From Bacillota bacterium (GTDB lineage Bacteria; Bacillota; Clostridia; Lachnospirales; Lachnospiraceae): a DNA stretch of 34,253 nucleotides. The position numbers and the translations under genes were made by a program. The notes beneath the pieces were generated by a model, which searched no databases, was not told the origin of the DNA, and saw nothing but the letters and a program-made list of their open reading frames with translations. The stretch spans positions 1 to 34,253 of the forward strand of contig JAEZPG010000072.1 of the NCBI GenBank assembly GCA_023413555.1, in the 5' to 3' direction. Shown here piece by piece: positions 6,902 to 15,019 of the stretch (position 1 is its first letter; each line of letters begins with the position of its first letter).

Positions 6902-8230
6902 TTGGAACAATACACGTTGTTTGAAAATAATGTTCCACAACCACTTGCTGCAAGACTGCGACCTCAGTCACTAGAAGAATACGTTGGACAATCCCACCTT
7001 CTTGGGGAAGGTAAAGTGCTTCGTCGTCTGATTGAAAGTGATCAGGTATCTTCTATGATTTTCTGGGGACCACCCGGTGTTGGAAAAACCACATTGGCTA
7101 GAATCATAGCTAACCGCACAAAGGCAACCTTTATTGATTTTTCTGCAGTGAACAGTGGTATTAAGGAAATCCGGACGGTTATGCAGCAGGCCGAAGAAAA
7201 TCGCCGATTTGGAGAGAAAACCTTTGTATTTGTTGACGAAATCCATCGATTTAATAAAGCTCAGCAGGATGGATTTTTGCCCTTTGTAGAAAAAGGCAGT
7301 ATTATTCTGATTGGTGCCACTACTGAGAACCCATCTTTTGAAATCAATGGAGCGTTACTGTCTCGTTGTAAGGTCTTTGTCTTGCAAGCGCTAAAAACAG
7401 AGGAATTAGTGGATTTATTGAAGCGGGCTATGAGGGACAAGCGAGGATTTGGCACACAAAACATTAACATCTCAGAGAATATGTTGAAAATGATCGCCGT
7501 TTTTGCAAATGGTGACGCAAGAACTGCTCTTTCTACTTTGGAAATGGTAGTGTTGAATGGGGAAATGAACAACAGTGGTGTAATTACGGTTACCGCTGAA
7601 ACGTTGGAACAGTGTACTTCTAAGAAATCTTTGCTTTATGATAAGACAGGAGAGGAGCATTATAATCTTATTTCAGCACTCCATAAATCGATGCGCAATT
7701 CTGATCCGGATGCAGCAATATACTGGTTGGCTCGAATGCTAGAGGCAGGGGAAGATCCATTATATATCGCTCGTCGTGTGATGCGCTTTTCCAGCGAGGA
7801 TATTGGTCTGGCTGACCCTCGTGCTTTAGAAATTGCGGTATCGGCATATCAAGCCTGCCATTTTATCGGAATGCCAGAATGTACCGTACATTTAACACAG
7901 GCAGTCGTATATATGTCGTTGGCTCCAAAATCCAATTCCTTATATATGGCCTATGAACAGGCAAAACATGACGCGGTGAAGCACCTTGCTGAGCCGGTAC
8001 CATTGGTGATTCGCAATGCTCCAACACATCTGATGAAAGAGTTAGATTATGGCAAAGGGTATCAATATGCCCATGATACTGAGGAGAAATTAACGAATAT
8101 GCAATGTCTTCCAGATTCCTTAAGGGGACAAGAATACTATCACCCTACAGATCAAGGGATGGAGGGAAAATTCAAAACAAGATTAGAGCAGATAAAAAGC
8201 TTTAAAGAGCAGAATAGAGGTCCAGTATAA
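6902..8230 (+). CDS. rarA: Replication-associated recombination protein A (AAA+ ATPase)
   Basis: A 442-residue protein of the RarA/MgsA/WRNIP1 family, a clamp-loader-like ATPase that acts at stalled replication forks. Visible are 'RLRPQSLEEYVGQ' at the N-terminus, Walker A GPPGVGKT (56-63), Walker B 'FVFVDEIHRF' (108-117), the sensor-1 segment 'GATTENPSFEIN', and the C-terminal tetramerisation part with 'LVIRNAPTHLMKELDYGKGYQYAHD'-type residues in 'LRNAPT/YGKGY' context. The start is TTG at 6902 with a strong AAGGAGGAAG upstream; the first internal ATG would delete the domain. The gene stands alone between an AraC remnant and the riboflavin locus. Confidence 0.96.
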   Translation: MEQYTLFENNVPQPLAARLRPQSLEEYVGQSHLLGEGKVLRRLIESDQVSSMIFWGPPGVGKTTLARIIANRTKATFIDFSAVNSGIKEIRTVMQQAEENRRFGEKTFVFVDEIHRFNKAQQDGFLPFVEKGSIILIGATTENPSFEINGALLSRCKVFVLQALKTEELVDLLKRAMRDKRGFGTQNINISENMLKMIAVFANGDARTALSTLEMVVLNGEMNNSGVITVTAETLEQCTSKKSLLYDKTGEEHYNLISALHKSMRNSDPDAAIYWLARMLEAGEDPLYIARRVMRFSSEDIGLADPRALEIAVSAYQACHFIGMPECTVHLTQAVVYMSLAPKSNSLYMAYEQAKHDAVKHLAEPVPLVIRNAPTHLMKELDYGKGYQYAHDTEEKLTNMQCLPDSLRGQEYYHPTDQGMEGKFKTRLEQIKSFKEQNRGPV

Positions 8231-8280
8231 AGGGTGGAATAGATTAGATATCAAAATACCAATAGAAGGTGTGATTAGTT

Positions 8281-8499
8281 ATGATTGAATGCTTTAAGGA
8301 TCAAAAGATAGTATGTGGTGCATCATTTAAACGAACCATTAGAGCTTGCATCCCTAGATGGAATAATCATTCATGGGCAAGTCATTTGCTCGACGGTTGT
8401 CGGATTCTCTATCTAGGAGAGATTGTGATACAGGAGCTGTTAAGTGAGAGACTATGTAGAAAGCCTGATATAAATGGTGTTCTTCTAATTAGCGAATAG
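8281..8499 (+). CDS. Small ORF of unknown function (uncertain)
   Basis: A 72-codon ORF with GAAGGTG about 8 nt before its ATG, in the gap between rarA and the riboflavin promoter. The predicted peptide is rich in Cys, Arg and Trp ('ACIPRWNNHSW') with no signal peptide, membrane helix or motif I recognise. Ribosome site and position support it mildly; composition does not look typical of a conserved protein. It could be spurious or a remnant. Confidence 0.3.
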   Translation: MIECFKDQKIVCGASFKRTIRACIPRWNNHSWASHLLDGCRILYLGEIVIQELLSERLCRKPDINGVLLISE

Positions 8500-8516
8500 G
8501 AATTACAATATCAATA

Positions 8517-8545
8517 TTGACATTAAAAGTAAGCATTGCTATAAT
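8517..8545 (+). promoter_or_regulatory. Consensus sigma-A promoter of the riboflavin operon
   Basis: TTGACA (8517-8522), 17-bp spacer, TATAAT (8540-8545): an exact consensus match. Transcription should begin near 8552, just before the FMN aptamer. Confidence 0.9.
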
Positions 8546-8559
8546 TACTTTAATTAGAA

Positions 8560-8672
8560 AATATTTTCAGGGCAGGGTGAAAGTCCCTACCGGTGGTAAA
8601 GCCCACGAGCAGCAATGCATGATTCGGTGTGATTCCGAAGCCGACAGTAAAGTCTGGATGAAAGAAAATAAT
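8560..8672 (+). ncRNA. FMN riboswitch (RFN element)
   Basis: The conserved core is plain: 'TCAGGGCAGGGTGAAAGTC' at the 5' side, then 'CCGGTGGTAAAGCCCACGAG', 'GATTCGGTGTGATTCCGAAG', 'CCGACAGTAAAGTCTGGATG' and a closing 3' strand 'GAAAATAAT' that pairs with the 5' 'ATATTTTC'. When FMN binds, the downstream terminator at 8700 should form and shut off the rib genes. The aptamer lies directly behind a consensus promoter and before ribD. Confidence 0.97.
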
Positions 8673-8699
8673 CTCATGTTACATATTTTTGGTTATGAA

Positions 8700-8731
8700 C
8701 TCTGGAATATTAATTATTCCAGAGTTTTTTT
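8700..8731 (+). terminator. Riboswitch-controlled intrinsic terminator
   Basis: CTCTGGAATA (8700-8709) pairs perfectly with TATTCCAGAG (8715-8724) over a 5-nt loop, followed by seven T residues. Position between aptamer and ribD marks it as the expression platform, i.e. transcriptional control. I could not identify the alternative antiterminator pairing by eye. Confidence 0.93.
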
Positions 8732-8778
8732 GTGAAGAAAACTCTATAAATTGACTTATTTATAATAGGAGGTGCTAA

Positions 8779-9903
8779 ATGACGGATATAGATTATATGA
8801 GTTTAGCTTTAGAATTAGCTCAAAAGGGCTGTGGTTGGGTTTCCCCTAATCCTATGGTTGGTGCAGTCATTGTTAAGAATGGAGAAATTATAGGAAAAGG
8901 ATGGCACCAAAAATGTGGAGAACTTCATGCTGAACGTAACGCCCTTGCAGATTGTAATGTTTCACCAAAGGGAGCAACCATGTATGTGACACTGGAACCA
9001 TGTTGTCACTATGGAAGGACGCCTCCTTGTACAGAAGCAATTATTGAGAGTGGCATTAAAAGGGTAATTATAGGCACGTTAGATCCTTTCCCTTTGGTTA
9101 GTGGGAAAGGAATCGCTATCCTACGTGAGCATGGAATTGAAGTGATTGAAGGTGTTATGAAGCCTGAGTGTGATAAATTAAATGAGGTGTTTTTTCATTT
9201 TATTCATACAGAACGGCCATTTGTAATGATGAAGTACGCCATGACTATGGATGGAAAGATTGCAACTTACACTGGTGCATCTAGATGGATTACTGATGAA
9301 TTGGCAAGACAACGGGTGCAGGAAGATCGTCATCGTTATTCTGCTATCATGGTTGGTGTAGGGACTGTTTTAGCAGACGACCCAATGTTGACCTGCCGAT
9401 TGGAACATGGAAGAAATCCAGTGCGAATTATCTGTGATACACATCTTAAAACGCCACTTAATTCTCAAATCGTTCAAACTGCAACCAAAGTTCCAACTAT
9501 CATCGCTACATCCTGCGCAGAAGATAGGAAGCAATTCCCATTCAGAAAGGCTGGATGTGAGATACTAGTAATACCAAGAAATGGTGATTATATTGACTTA
9601 AATGAACTTATGAAGACGCTAGGTAAGTTAAAGATTGATAGTATTCTGTTAGAAGGTGGAGCAACACTTAATTGGTCTGCATTAAGCAGCGGAATTGTAA
9701 ATAAGGTACAGTGTTATATTGCCCCAAAGTTATTTGGTGGAATCAATGCCAGATCACCAATATCAGGGCAAGGCGTAAAAGAACCAAGTGAATCATATCA
9801 TTTAATAAATACAATCATTACTCAAATTGGAGAAGATTTTCTTATAGAAAGCGAGGTGGGGGGATCTTGTTTACAGGAATCATCGAGGAAATCGGAACAA
9901 TAA
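8779..9903 (+). CDS. ribD: Bifunctional riboflavin deaminase/reductase RibD
   Basis: A 374-residue cytosolic enzyme carrying out steps 2 and 3 of riboflavin synthesis: deamination of the diaminopyrimidine from GTP cyclohydrolase II, then NADPH reduction of the ribose. The N-terminal cytidine-deaminase-type domain has 'HAE' (His50, Glu52) and the zinc cysteines in 'PCCHYGRTPPC' (Cys75, Cys84). The reductase domain starts near residue 147 ('RPFVMMKYAMTMDGKIAT') and contains 'LLEGGATLN'. It is the first gene after the FMN riboswitch, with AGGAGGTG before the ATG. Its 3' end overlaps ribE by 37 nt. Confidence 0.97.
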   Translation: MTDIDYMSLALELAQKGCGWVSPNPMVGAVIVKNGEIIGKGWHQKCGELHAERNALADCNVSPKGATMYVTLEPCCHYGRTPPCTEAIIESGIKRVIIGTLDPFPLVSGKGIAILREHGIEVIEGVMKPECDKLNEVFFHFIHTERPFVMMKYAMTMDGKIATYTGASRWITDELARQRVQEDRHRYSAIMVGVGTVLADDPMLTCRLEHGRNPVRIICDTHLKTPLNSQIVQTATKVPTIIATSCAEDRKQFPFRKAGCEILVIPRNGDYIDLNELMKTLGKLKIDSILLEGGATLNWSALSSGIVNKVQCYIAPKLFGGINARSPISGQGVKEPSESYHLINTIITQIGEDFLIESEVGGSCLQESSRKSEQ

Positions 9904-10514
9904 ATATGGTACAATCAGGAGCAAAATCATCTGTACTAGTTGTTAGTGGAACTATGATTTTTAAGGATCTTAAAATAGGTGACAGTGTAGCAGTCAACGG
10001 GGTATGTCTTACAGTCAAAGAGATAAGACAAAATACTTTTATGGCTGATGTCATGCATGAAACATTAGATCGATCCTCTCTTGGGTTACTAAAGAATAGG
10101 AGTCATGTAAATCTGGAGAGGGCAATGCCAGTAGACGGTCGTTTTGGAGGGCATATTGTGTCCGGTCATATAGATGGGGTGGGGAAAATAGTAGCGATGA
10201 AAGCAGACGATAATGCGGTCTGGTTCAACATTTCCACTGAAGAAAAGATATTACATTACATAATTGAGAAAGGTTCCATTGCTATTGATGGAATAAGTCT
10301 GACGGTAGCAAGAGTTGGTAATCACGATTTTTCTGTTTCCATCATACCACATACAATCAGCAATACAACGCTGTCAGAAAAGAAGGTAGGGGATGTGGTC
10401 AACCTGGAAAATGACGTGGTTGGTAAATATATTGAAAAGCTACTAAAACCACTTTCATCCACAAAAGAAAAGAGTAATCTTACTGAAGAATTCTTGGAGA
10501 AATATGGATATTAA
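9867..10514 (+). CDS. ribE: Riboflavin synthase, alpha subunit
   Basis: A 215-residue enzyme that disproportionates two 6,7-dimethyl-8-ribityllumazine molecules to riboflavin. It shows the internal duplication of the family: 'FTGIIEEIGTI' opens the first barrel and 'GGHIVSGHIDGVGKI' the second, with 'SVAVNGVCLTV' and 'SIAIDGISLTV' as matching segments. The start is TTG at 9867, fixed by the family's invariant N-terminus and by the GAGGTGGGGGG run just upstream. The 37-nt overlap with ribD suggests coupled translation. Confidence 0.96.
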   Translation: MFTGIIEEIGTINMVQSGAKSSVLVVSGTMIFKDLKIGDSVAVNGVCLTVKEIRQNTFMADVMHETLDRSSLGLLKNRSHVNLERAMPVDGRFGGHIVSGHIDGVGKIVAMKADDNAVWFNISTEEKILHYIIEKGSIAIDGISLTVARVGNHDFSVSIIPHTISNTTLSEKKVGDVVNLENDVVGKYIEKLLKPLSSTKEKSNLTEEFLEKYGY

Positions 10515-10525
10515 GGAGGCAGAAC

Positions 10526-11725
10526 ATGTTTGAATATAACACTATTCCCGAAGCTCTAGAAGCACTTCGTAATGGAGAAATCATTGTAGTCACAGATAAT
10601 CCTGATAGAGAAAATGAAGGGGATTTTATCTGTGCAGCTGAATTTGCCAATACTGATAATGTTAATTTTATGGCGATACATGGAAAAGGATTGATCTGTA
10701 TGCCTATGGGAGAAGAGTTGGTTGAGAAACTACAAATACCACAGATGGTTAACAATAACAGCGACAATCACAAGACAGCTTTCACAGTTTCTATTGACTA
10801 TGTGAATACTACCACAGGCATATCTGCCGTTGAGCGTAGTATCACTGCAATGAAATGTGTAGATGATAATGTAAAACCTGAGGATTTTAGACGTCCGGGA
10901 CATATGTTTCCCCTGTTGGCCAAGAAAAATGGGGTGTTAGAACGCAATGGACATACAGAGGCGACTGTTGATTTAATGCGTTTAGCAGGTCTAAAGGAGT
11001 GTGGCCTTTGTTGCGAGATTATGAGGGAAGATGGCACTATGATGCGAACTTCTGAATTACAAGAACTAGCTAAGAAATGGAATCTTAAGTTTATTACCAT
11101 AAAAGACCTGCAGAATTATAGGAAAAGACATGACAAATTGGTAGATAAGGTTGTTATTACTAAGATGCCAACGAAATATGGAAATTTTAAAGCGTATGGG
11201 TATATTAATAAATTAAATGGAGAGCATCATGTCGCCTTGGTCAAAGGAGAAATTGGAGATGGTGAAAATATATTGTGTCGTGTCCATTCTGAATGTCTGA
11301 CTGGTGATGCATTCGGTTCCATCCGCTGTGATTGCGGACAACAATTTGCCGCAGCCATGACACAAATTGAAAAAGAAGGAAGAGGAATTCTTCTGTATAT
11401 GAGACAGGAAGGCAGGGGCATTGGATTAATCAATAAATTATGTGCTTATGAGCTCCAAGATAACGGTATGGATACATTAGAAGCGAATATTGCCTTAGGA
11501 TTTCCAGGTGATTTACGAGAATACTTCATAGGTGCTCAGATTTTACATGACCTTGGTGTTAAAACAATGCGACTTCTAACGAATAATCCTGATAAGGTAT
11601 ATCAGCTATCTGACTTTGGTATTAACATAGTAGAGCGTGTACCAATTCAAATGGATGCTACCTCTTATGATTTATTTTATCTTAAAACGAAACAGAAAAA
11701 GATGGGACATATATTAAATTATTAA
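10526..11725 (+). CDS. ribBA: Bifunctional DHBP synthase / GTP cyclohydrolase II
   Basis: A 399-residue fusion. The first half (about 1-200) is 3,4-dihydroxy-2-butanone-4-phosphate synthase, with the acidic site 'DNPDRENEGD' and 'RPGHMFPL'. The second half is GTP cyclohydrolase II, with the zinc cysteines in 'CLTGDAFGSIRCDCG' and the 'RQEGRGIGL' motif. It supplies both precursors of the lumazine from ribulose 5-phosphate and GTP. AAGGAGG precedes the ATG, 11 nt after ribE. Length is normal. Confidence 0.97.
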   Translation: MFEYNTIPEALEALRNGEIIVVTDNPDRENEGDFICAAEFANTDNVNFMAIHGKGLICMPMGEELVEKLQIPQMVNNNSDNHKTAFTVSIDYVNTTTGISAVERSITAMKCVDDNVKPEDFRRPGHMFPLLAKKNGVLERNGHTEATVDLMRLAGLKECGLCCEIMREDGTMMRTSELQELAKKWNLKFITIKDLQNYRKRHDKLVDKVVITKMPTKYGNFKAYGYINKLNGEHHVALVKGEIGDGENILCRVHSECLTGDAFGSIRCDCGQQFAAAMTQIEKEGRGILLYMRQEGRGIGLINKLCAYELQDNGMDTLEANIALGFPGDLREYFIGAQILHDLGVKTMRLLTNNPDKVYQLSDFGINIVERVPIQMDATSYDLFYLKTKQKKMGHILNY

Positions 11726-11748
11726 TCAATAATAAGGAGAATTCAATT

Positions 11749-12216
11749 ATGAAAACATATGAAGGTAATTTGGTAGTAGATGATATTAAGGTTGGAATCG
11801 TTGCAGCGCGGTTTAATGAATTTATTACAAATAAGCTGATTGGAGGGGCATTAGATGGCTTAAAACGTCATAATGTGAAAGAAGAGGATATTAGTCTAGC
11901 TTGGGTTCCAGGAGCTTTTGAAATTCCTTTGATTGCTTCTAAAATGGCTAAGAGTGGGAATTTTGATGCAATTATTTGCCTTGGTGCAGTGATTCGTGGC
12001 AATACCTCTCACTATGATTATGTATGCAGTGAGGTATCAAAAGGGGTTGCCCATGTAGCTTTAAACAGTGATATTCCGGTAATGTTTGGGGTATTGACCA
12101 CTGAGAATATTGAACAGGCCATAGAACGTGCTGGTACGAAAGCTGGCAATAAGGGATTTGATTGTGCCGTTGGTGCTATTGAAATGGTTAATCTTATTAG
12201 AGAGATTGAAGCTTAA
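11749..12216 (+). CDS. ribH: 6,7-dimethyl-8-ribityllumazine synthase
   Basis: A 155-residue lumazine synthase, the capsid-forming enzyme joining the ribitylaminouracil and the four-carbon phosphate. Characteristic segments are 'VAARFNEFITNKL', 'WVPGAFEIP', 'CLGAVIRGNTSHYDYV' with the catalytic His, and 'FGVLTTENIEQA'. AAGGAG lies upstream of the ATG. The following phosphatase gene starts 1 nt after its stop codon, which argues they are co-translated. Confidence 0.97.
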   Translation: MKTYEGNLVVDDIKVGIVAARFNEFITNKLIGGALDGLKRHNVKEEDISLAWVPGAFEIPLIASKMAKSGNFDAIICLGAVIRGNTSHYDYVCSEVSKGVAHVALNSDIPVMFGVLTTENIEQAIERAGTKAGNKGFDCAVGAIEMVNLIREIEA

Positions 12217-12217
12217 T

Positions 12218-12868
12218 ATGGCAACACTGGTGTTTGATTATGACGGTACCTTACACGATAGTATTAAGATATATGCGCCGGCTTTCCGGTTAGCATACAA
12301 TCATCTTGTCTCTCATGGATTAATGCCAGATAGGATATGGTCAGATCAGGAAATCAGTATTTGGCTTGGATATACGTCTAAAGATATGTGGAATAGTTTT
12401 CCGAATACAATCTCACAAGAAACAAAAGATTTATGTAGTCAAATGATTGGTGAGGAAATGTTGCATCTGATTAACAGTGGTAAGGCACAGTTATACCCAG
12501 AAACTTTAGATATGCTAAAGAGACTAAAAGCAGATGGGCATACACTGATTTTTCTTAGTAACTGCAAACATAATTATATGATAGCCAGTTGTAAGTATTT
12601 TGGGCTAGAACGTTACTTTTCTGCTTTTTATTGTAGTGAGGATTGTGACTGGATTCCAAAGTATAAAATCTTCAACCAAATAAAAAAAGATTATAGTGGA
12701 GAGTTTATCATCATTGGAGATCGTTTTCAAGACATGGAGATTGCTCAAAAACATGGACTTAAGTTTATCGGATGTGCATATGGGTATGGACAACCTGGTG
12801 AATTGTCAAGAGCGCAGTATATAGTACATAATCCTTTAGAAATATGCAAAGTATACATGATACTATGA
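12218..12868 (+). CDS. HAD-family phosphatase in the riboflavin operon
   Basis: A 216-residue HAD hydrolase. Motif I is 'FDYDGTLHDS' (catalytic Asp pair), motif II the Ser of 'FLSNCK', motif III the Lys in 'WIPKYK', and motif IV 'IIGDRFQDME'. An alpha-helical cap of the phosphoglycolate-phosphatase type occupies about residues 20-90. I start at ATG 12218 because the HAD motif must be near the N-terminus and it sits 1 nt after the ribH stop. Riboflavin synthesis needs a phosphatase between RibD and RibH, supplied in several bacteria by HAD enzymes outside the operon. Placement at the end of this operon makes it a good candidate for that step; this is inference. Confidence 0.85.
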   Translation: MATLVFDYDGTLHDSIKIYAPAFRLAYNHLVSHGLMPDRIWSDQEISIWLGYTSKDMWNSFPNTISQETKDLCSQMIGEEMLHLINSGKAQLYPETLDMLKRLKADGHTLIFLSNCKHNYMIASCKYFGLERYFSAFYCSEDCDWIPKYKIFNQIKKDYSGEFIIIGDRFQDMEIAQKHGLKFIGCAYGYGQPGELSRAQYIVHNPLEICKVYMIL

Positions 12869-12875
12869 AACTGGA

Positions 12876-12904
12876 TTGACACGTATGAAATTAAATGATA
12901 TTGT
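12876..12904 (+). promoter_or_regulatory. Probable promoter for bacteriohemerythrin
   Basis: TTGACA (12876-12881), 17-bp spacer, TATTGT (12899-12904), 97 nt before the next start codon. No riboflavin-operon terminator is visible in front of it. Confidence 0.55.
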
Positions 12905-13000
12905 AATGTTATAAAATAGTAATTGTTACCATTATTATTCAGTACATAATAATCTCACTGTTCAAAACATTGATTTTCATATTAAGGAGGAAAAGAAACC

Positions 13001-13390
13001 ATGTACGAAATGAAAGATGAATATCTTACAGGGATTGAAATAATTGATAACGAGCATAGAAGATTGTTTGAGATTGCAGAAGAAACTTATCAAGTCAGGA
13101 GAAATGAATTCCTTGTAGACAAATATGATCAAGTAAAACATGTGTTAACGCAACTTAGAGACTATACACTAATGCATTTTGATCATGAAGAGGAATATAT
13201 GGAAAGCATCAATTATAAACAGATGTTTATTCAAAAGGTACAGCATGATGAGTTTAGAGAAAAGATTGAAGATTGGGATTTAGATAATTTGGATGAGAAT
13301 TCAGATGACATGATTGATGAAATATTGGAGTTCTTAACAAATTGGTTAATAGATCATATCTTGGAGAATGATATGCAGATCGCTGAATAA
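13001..13390 (+). CDS. Bacteriohemerythrin-like diiron O2-binding protein
   Basis: A 129-residue single-domain hemerythrin with the usual 'GIEIIDNEHRRLFEI' opening. Diiron ligands visible are His19, His59 and Glu63 ('HFDHEEEYM'), His82, and His119 with Asp124 ('DHILEND'). The canonical HxxxH pair in helix C reads Q78-x3-H82, so one His ligand appears to be Gln. Such proteins bind O2 or NO for storage, sensing or detoxification in anaerobes and microaerophiles. AAGGAGG precedes the ATG. It has its own promoter and terminator. It lies next to flavin genes and a flavin reductase, which fits a role in oxygen handling, but that is inference. Confidence 0.88.
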   Translation: MYEMKDEYLTGIEIIDNEHRRLFEIAEETYQVRRNEFLVDKYDQVKHVLTQLRDYTLMHFDHEEEYMESINYKQMFIQKVQHDEFREKIEDWDLDNLDENSDDMIDEILEFLTNWLIDHILENDMQIAE

Positions 13391-13703
13391 GTGACATAAC
13401 AGGTATTAACGAGACGTATTGTTCTAAACAAATTAATATAAGGATGATAAGAGGCAGTCAGCATAAACTATATGTTGATTGCCTCTTTATCATAGAATTA
13501 TCATAGCTTATTGTATAAATTAAATTCGTAGTGTATGGTAAAAAAATGTGAGTAGTAAGCTTTAGTTATGGAATGAAGAACAATGATGAAGGACATGTTT
13601 GATTTAGCAAAAGAGTAACCAATGTATTATGTGCGGTTGTAAGATATTAAAAGGTGATGTAATATATACATATAAAATTACGATTTATATGGAGGATATG
13701 TCG
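13391..13703 (+). other. Non-coding gap between hemerythrin and flavin reductase-like genes
   Basis: Apart from the hairpin at 13449-13487, I see no gene, repeat or RNA motif here. An open frame from 13629 leads into the next gene but lacks a ribosome site before 13690. Confidence 0.5.
13449..13489 (+). terminator. Terminator after bacteriohemerythrin
   Basis: A 17-bp stem: AAGAGGCAGTCAGCATA (13449-13465) with TATGTTGATTGCCTCTT (13471-13487), including two G-U wobbles, then TAT. The stem could also work on the opposite strand. Confidence 0.75.
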
Positions 13704-14264
13704 ATGAGAAAAAATTTTGGAGCAAAACACTACATGTATCCACAACCTGTATTAATTATAGCCGCATATGGGGAAGATGGTACAGCCAATGCCATGAATG
13801 CTGCTTGGGGTGGTATCAGTTCAGATACACAGATATCAATGTGCCTTAGCCCAGGACATAAGACGGTAAAGAATATCCTCAAACGAAAAGCATTTACTGT
13901 TAGTATGGCAGATGCTACCCACGTGGCAGCATGTGATTATCTAGGGCTGGAATCTGGAAACCAAGTTCCAAACAAGCTTGAGAAAGCAGGATTTCATACT
14001 GTCAAGGCAGAGTTTGTAGATGCACCAATCATTGAGGAACTTCCTATGACTTTAGAATGTAAATTGATTAGCTTCAATAGTAGTACAGGCTGTATGATTG
14101 GTGAGATCATTAATGTTAGTGCAGACGAAAGAATCCTTGATGAAAGTGGGAAAATAGCTCCCTCAAAGTTTGAACCTATTACCTATGATTCAGTGAACCA
14201 TGTTTATTTAAAATTGGGAGAGCAAGCAGGAATTGCATATTGTGATGGATTAAAACTAAAATAA
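13704..14264 (+). CDS. Flavin reductase-like (FMN-binding split-barrel) protein
   Basis: A 186-residue protein of the flavin reductase-like/DIM6 family: N-terminal 'YPQPVLIIAAYGEDGTANAMNAAWGG', then 'SMCLSPGHKTVKNIL' and 'FTVSMADATHVAACDYLG', the FMN-contacting segments. Members bind FMN and pass electrons from NAD(P)H or other reductants. The ATG at 13704 is chosen for its TGGAGGA (13690-13696); the frame runs further upstream without a ribosome site. It stands alone, downstream of the riboflavin locus and a hemerythrin gene. Its electron partner cannot be read from the sequence. Confidence 0.87.
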   Translation: MRKNFGAKHYMYPQPVLIIAAYGEDGTANAMNAAWGGISSDTQISMCLSPGHKTVKNILKRKAFTVSMADATHVAACDYLGLESGNQVPNKLEKAGFHTVKAEFVDAPIIEELPMTLECKLISFNSSTGCMIGEIINVSADERILDESGKIAPSKFEPITYDSVNHVYLKLGEQAGIAYCDGLKLK

Positions 14265-14321
14265 AAATACTATTGATTTATGTGTTCATTATACAGAAAC
14301 GTAACGTAAGAGGTGATTAGT

Positions 14322-15005
14322 ATGAGTGTACAGAAGCAATTTGCAGTAGATACATCAAAGCGTAGTCTCAAACAGTGGATTCAAGGACTTATTATATTAT
14401 TTGTTGGGCTAACCATAGCTCATTTAGGAGTAACCATGTTTCTTGTCTCAAATTTGGGAACGGATACCTTCACAATTTTAATACAGGGAATTTCCAATCT
14501 GGTGGGGTTATCTATAGGAACCTGTCATGTGATTGCTTTGATTATATTGATGCTTGTAATGCTTCTTACCACGAAATGTTATGTAAAGCCAGGTACTATT
14601 GTGTGCGCTTTCTGCGGAGGATGGATTATTGATTTCTTTTTATGGGTGTTTCATGGCAATATTTCAAATGCTTCTCCTATGTGGATTAGGGTTATTGTTA
14701 TGGTTGCCGGATGCGTCATCTTAAGTATTGGTATGTCTTTGGTCATAGAAAGTAAATCAGGAACTGGTCCTAATGATTTGATCGCAATTATTTTGACGGA
14801 TAAGTTATCTGCTAGATGGAAAAGAGTTCAATTTCGTTGGGTACGTGTTTCATGTGATATCCTATTTACCGTAATTGGTTATTTACTTGGTGGTGTCTTT
14901 GGTATTGGGACAGTTGTAGCTGCTTTTCTGGTGGGACCTTGCGTTCAGTTCTTTCTTCCAGTAAGTAAAAAAGTGATACATATGATCTTTCCTAGATTAG
15001 AATAA
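14322..15005 (+). CDS. YczE/YyaS-family membrane protein
   Basis: A 227-residue polytopic protein with about five hydrophobic segments (near residues 21-45, 62-82, 92-112, 122-145 and 175-205). It matches the YczE/YitT-like integral membrane family: 'GTDTFTILIQGISNLVGLSIGT' after helix 1 and 'SGTGPNDLIAIIL' after helix 4. No biochemical function is established for the family that I can use. ATG 14322 has AAGAGGTG upstream; an in-frame GTG at 14313 overlaps that site. It is 14 nt from the response regulator gene and is probably co-transcribed with it. Confidence 0.82.
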   Translation: MSVQKQFAVDTSKRSLKQWIQGLIILFVGLTIAHLGVTMFLVSNLGTDTFTILIQGISNLVGLSIGTCHVIALIILMLVMLLTTKCYVKPGTIVCAFCGGWIIDFFLWVFHGNISNASPMWIRVIVMVAGCVILSIGMSLVIESKSGTGPNDLIAIILTDKLSARWKRVQFRWVRVSCDILFTVIGYLLGGVFGIGTVVAAFLVGPCVQFFLPVSKKVIHMIFPRLE

Positions 15006-15019
15006 GAGGTGTGTTTCCT

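Noticed and set aside
7261..7660. Minus-strand frames within rarA and within ribBA (10798-11100, 11227-11433)
   Set aside because: They are opposite conserved enzyme motifs on the plus strand.
8517..8735. Open frame across the FMN riboswitch
   Set aside because: The DNA is fully explained by promoter, aptamer and terminator; there is no ribosome site, and codons follow conserved RNA structure.
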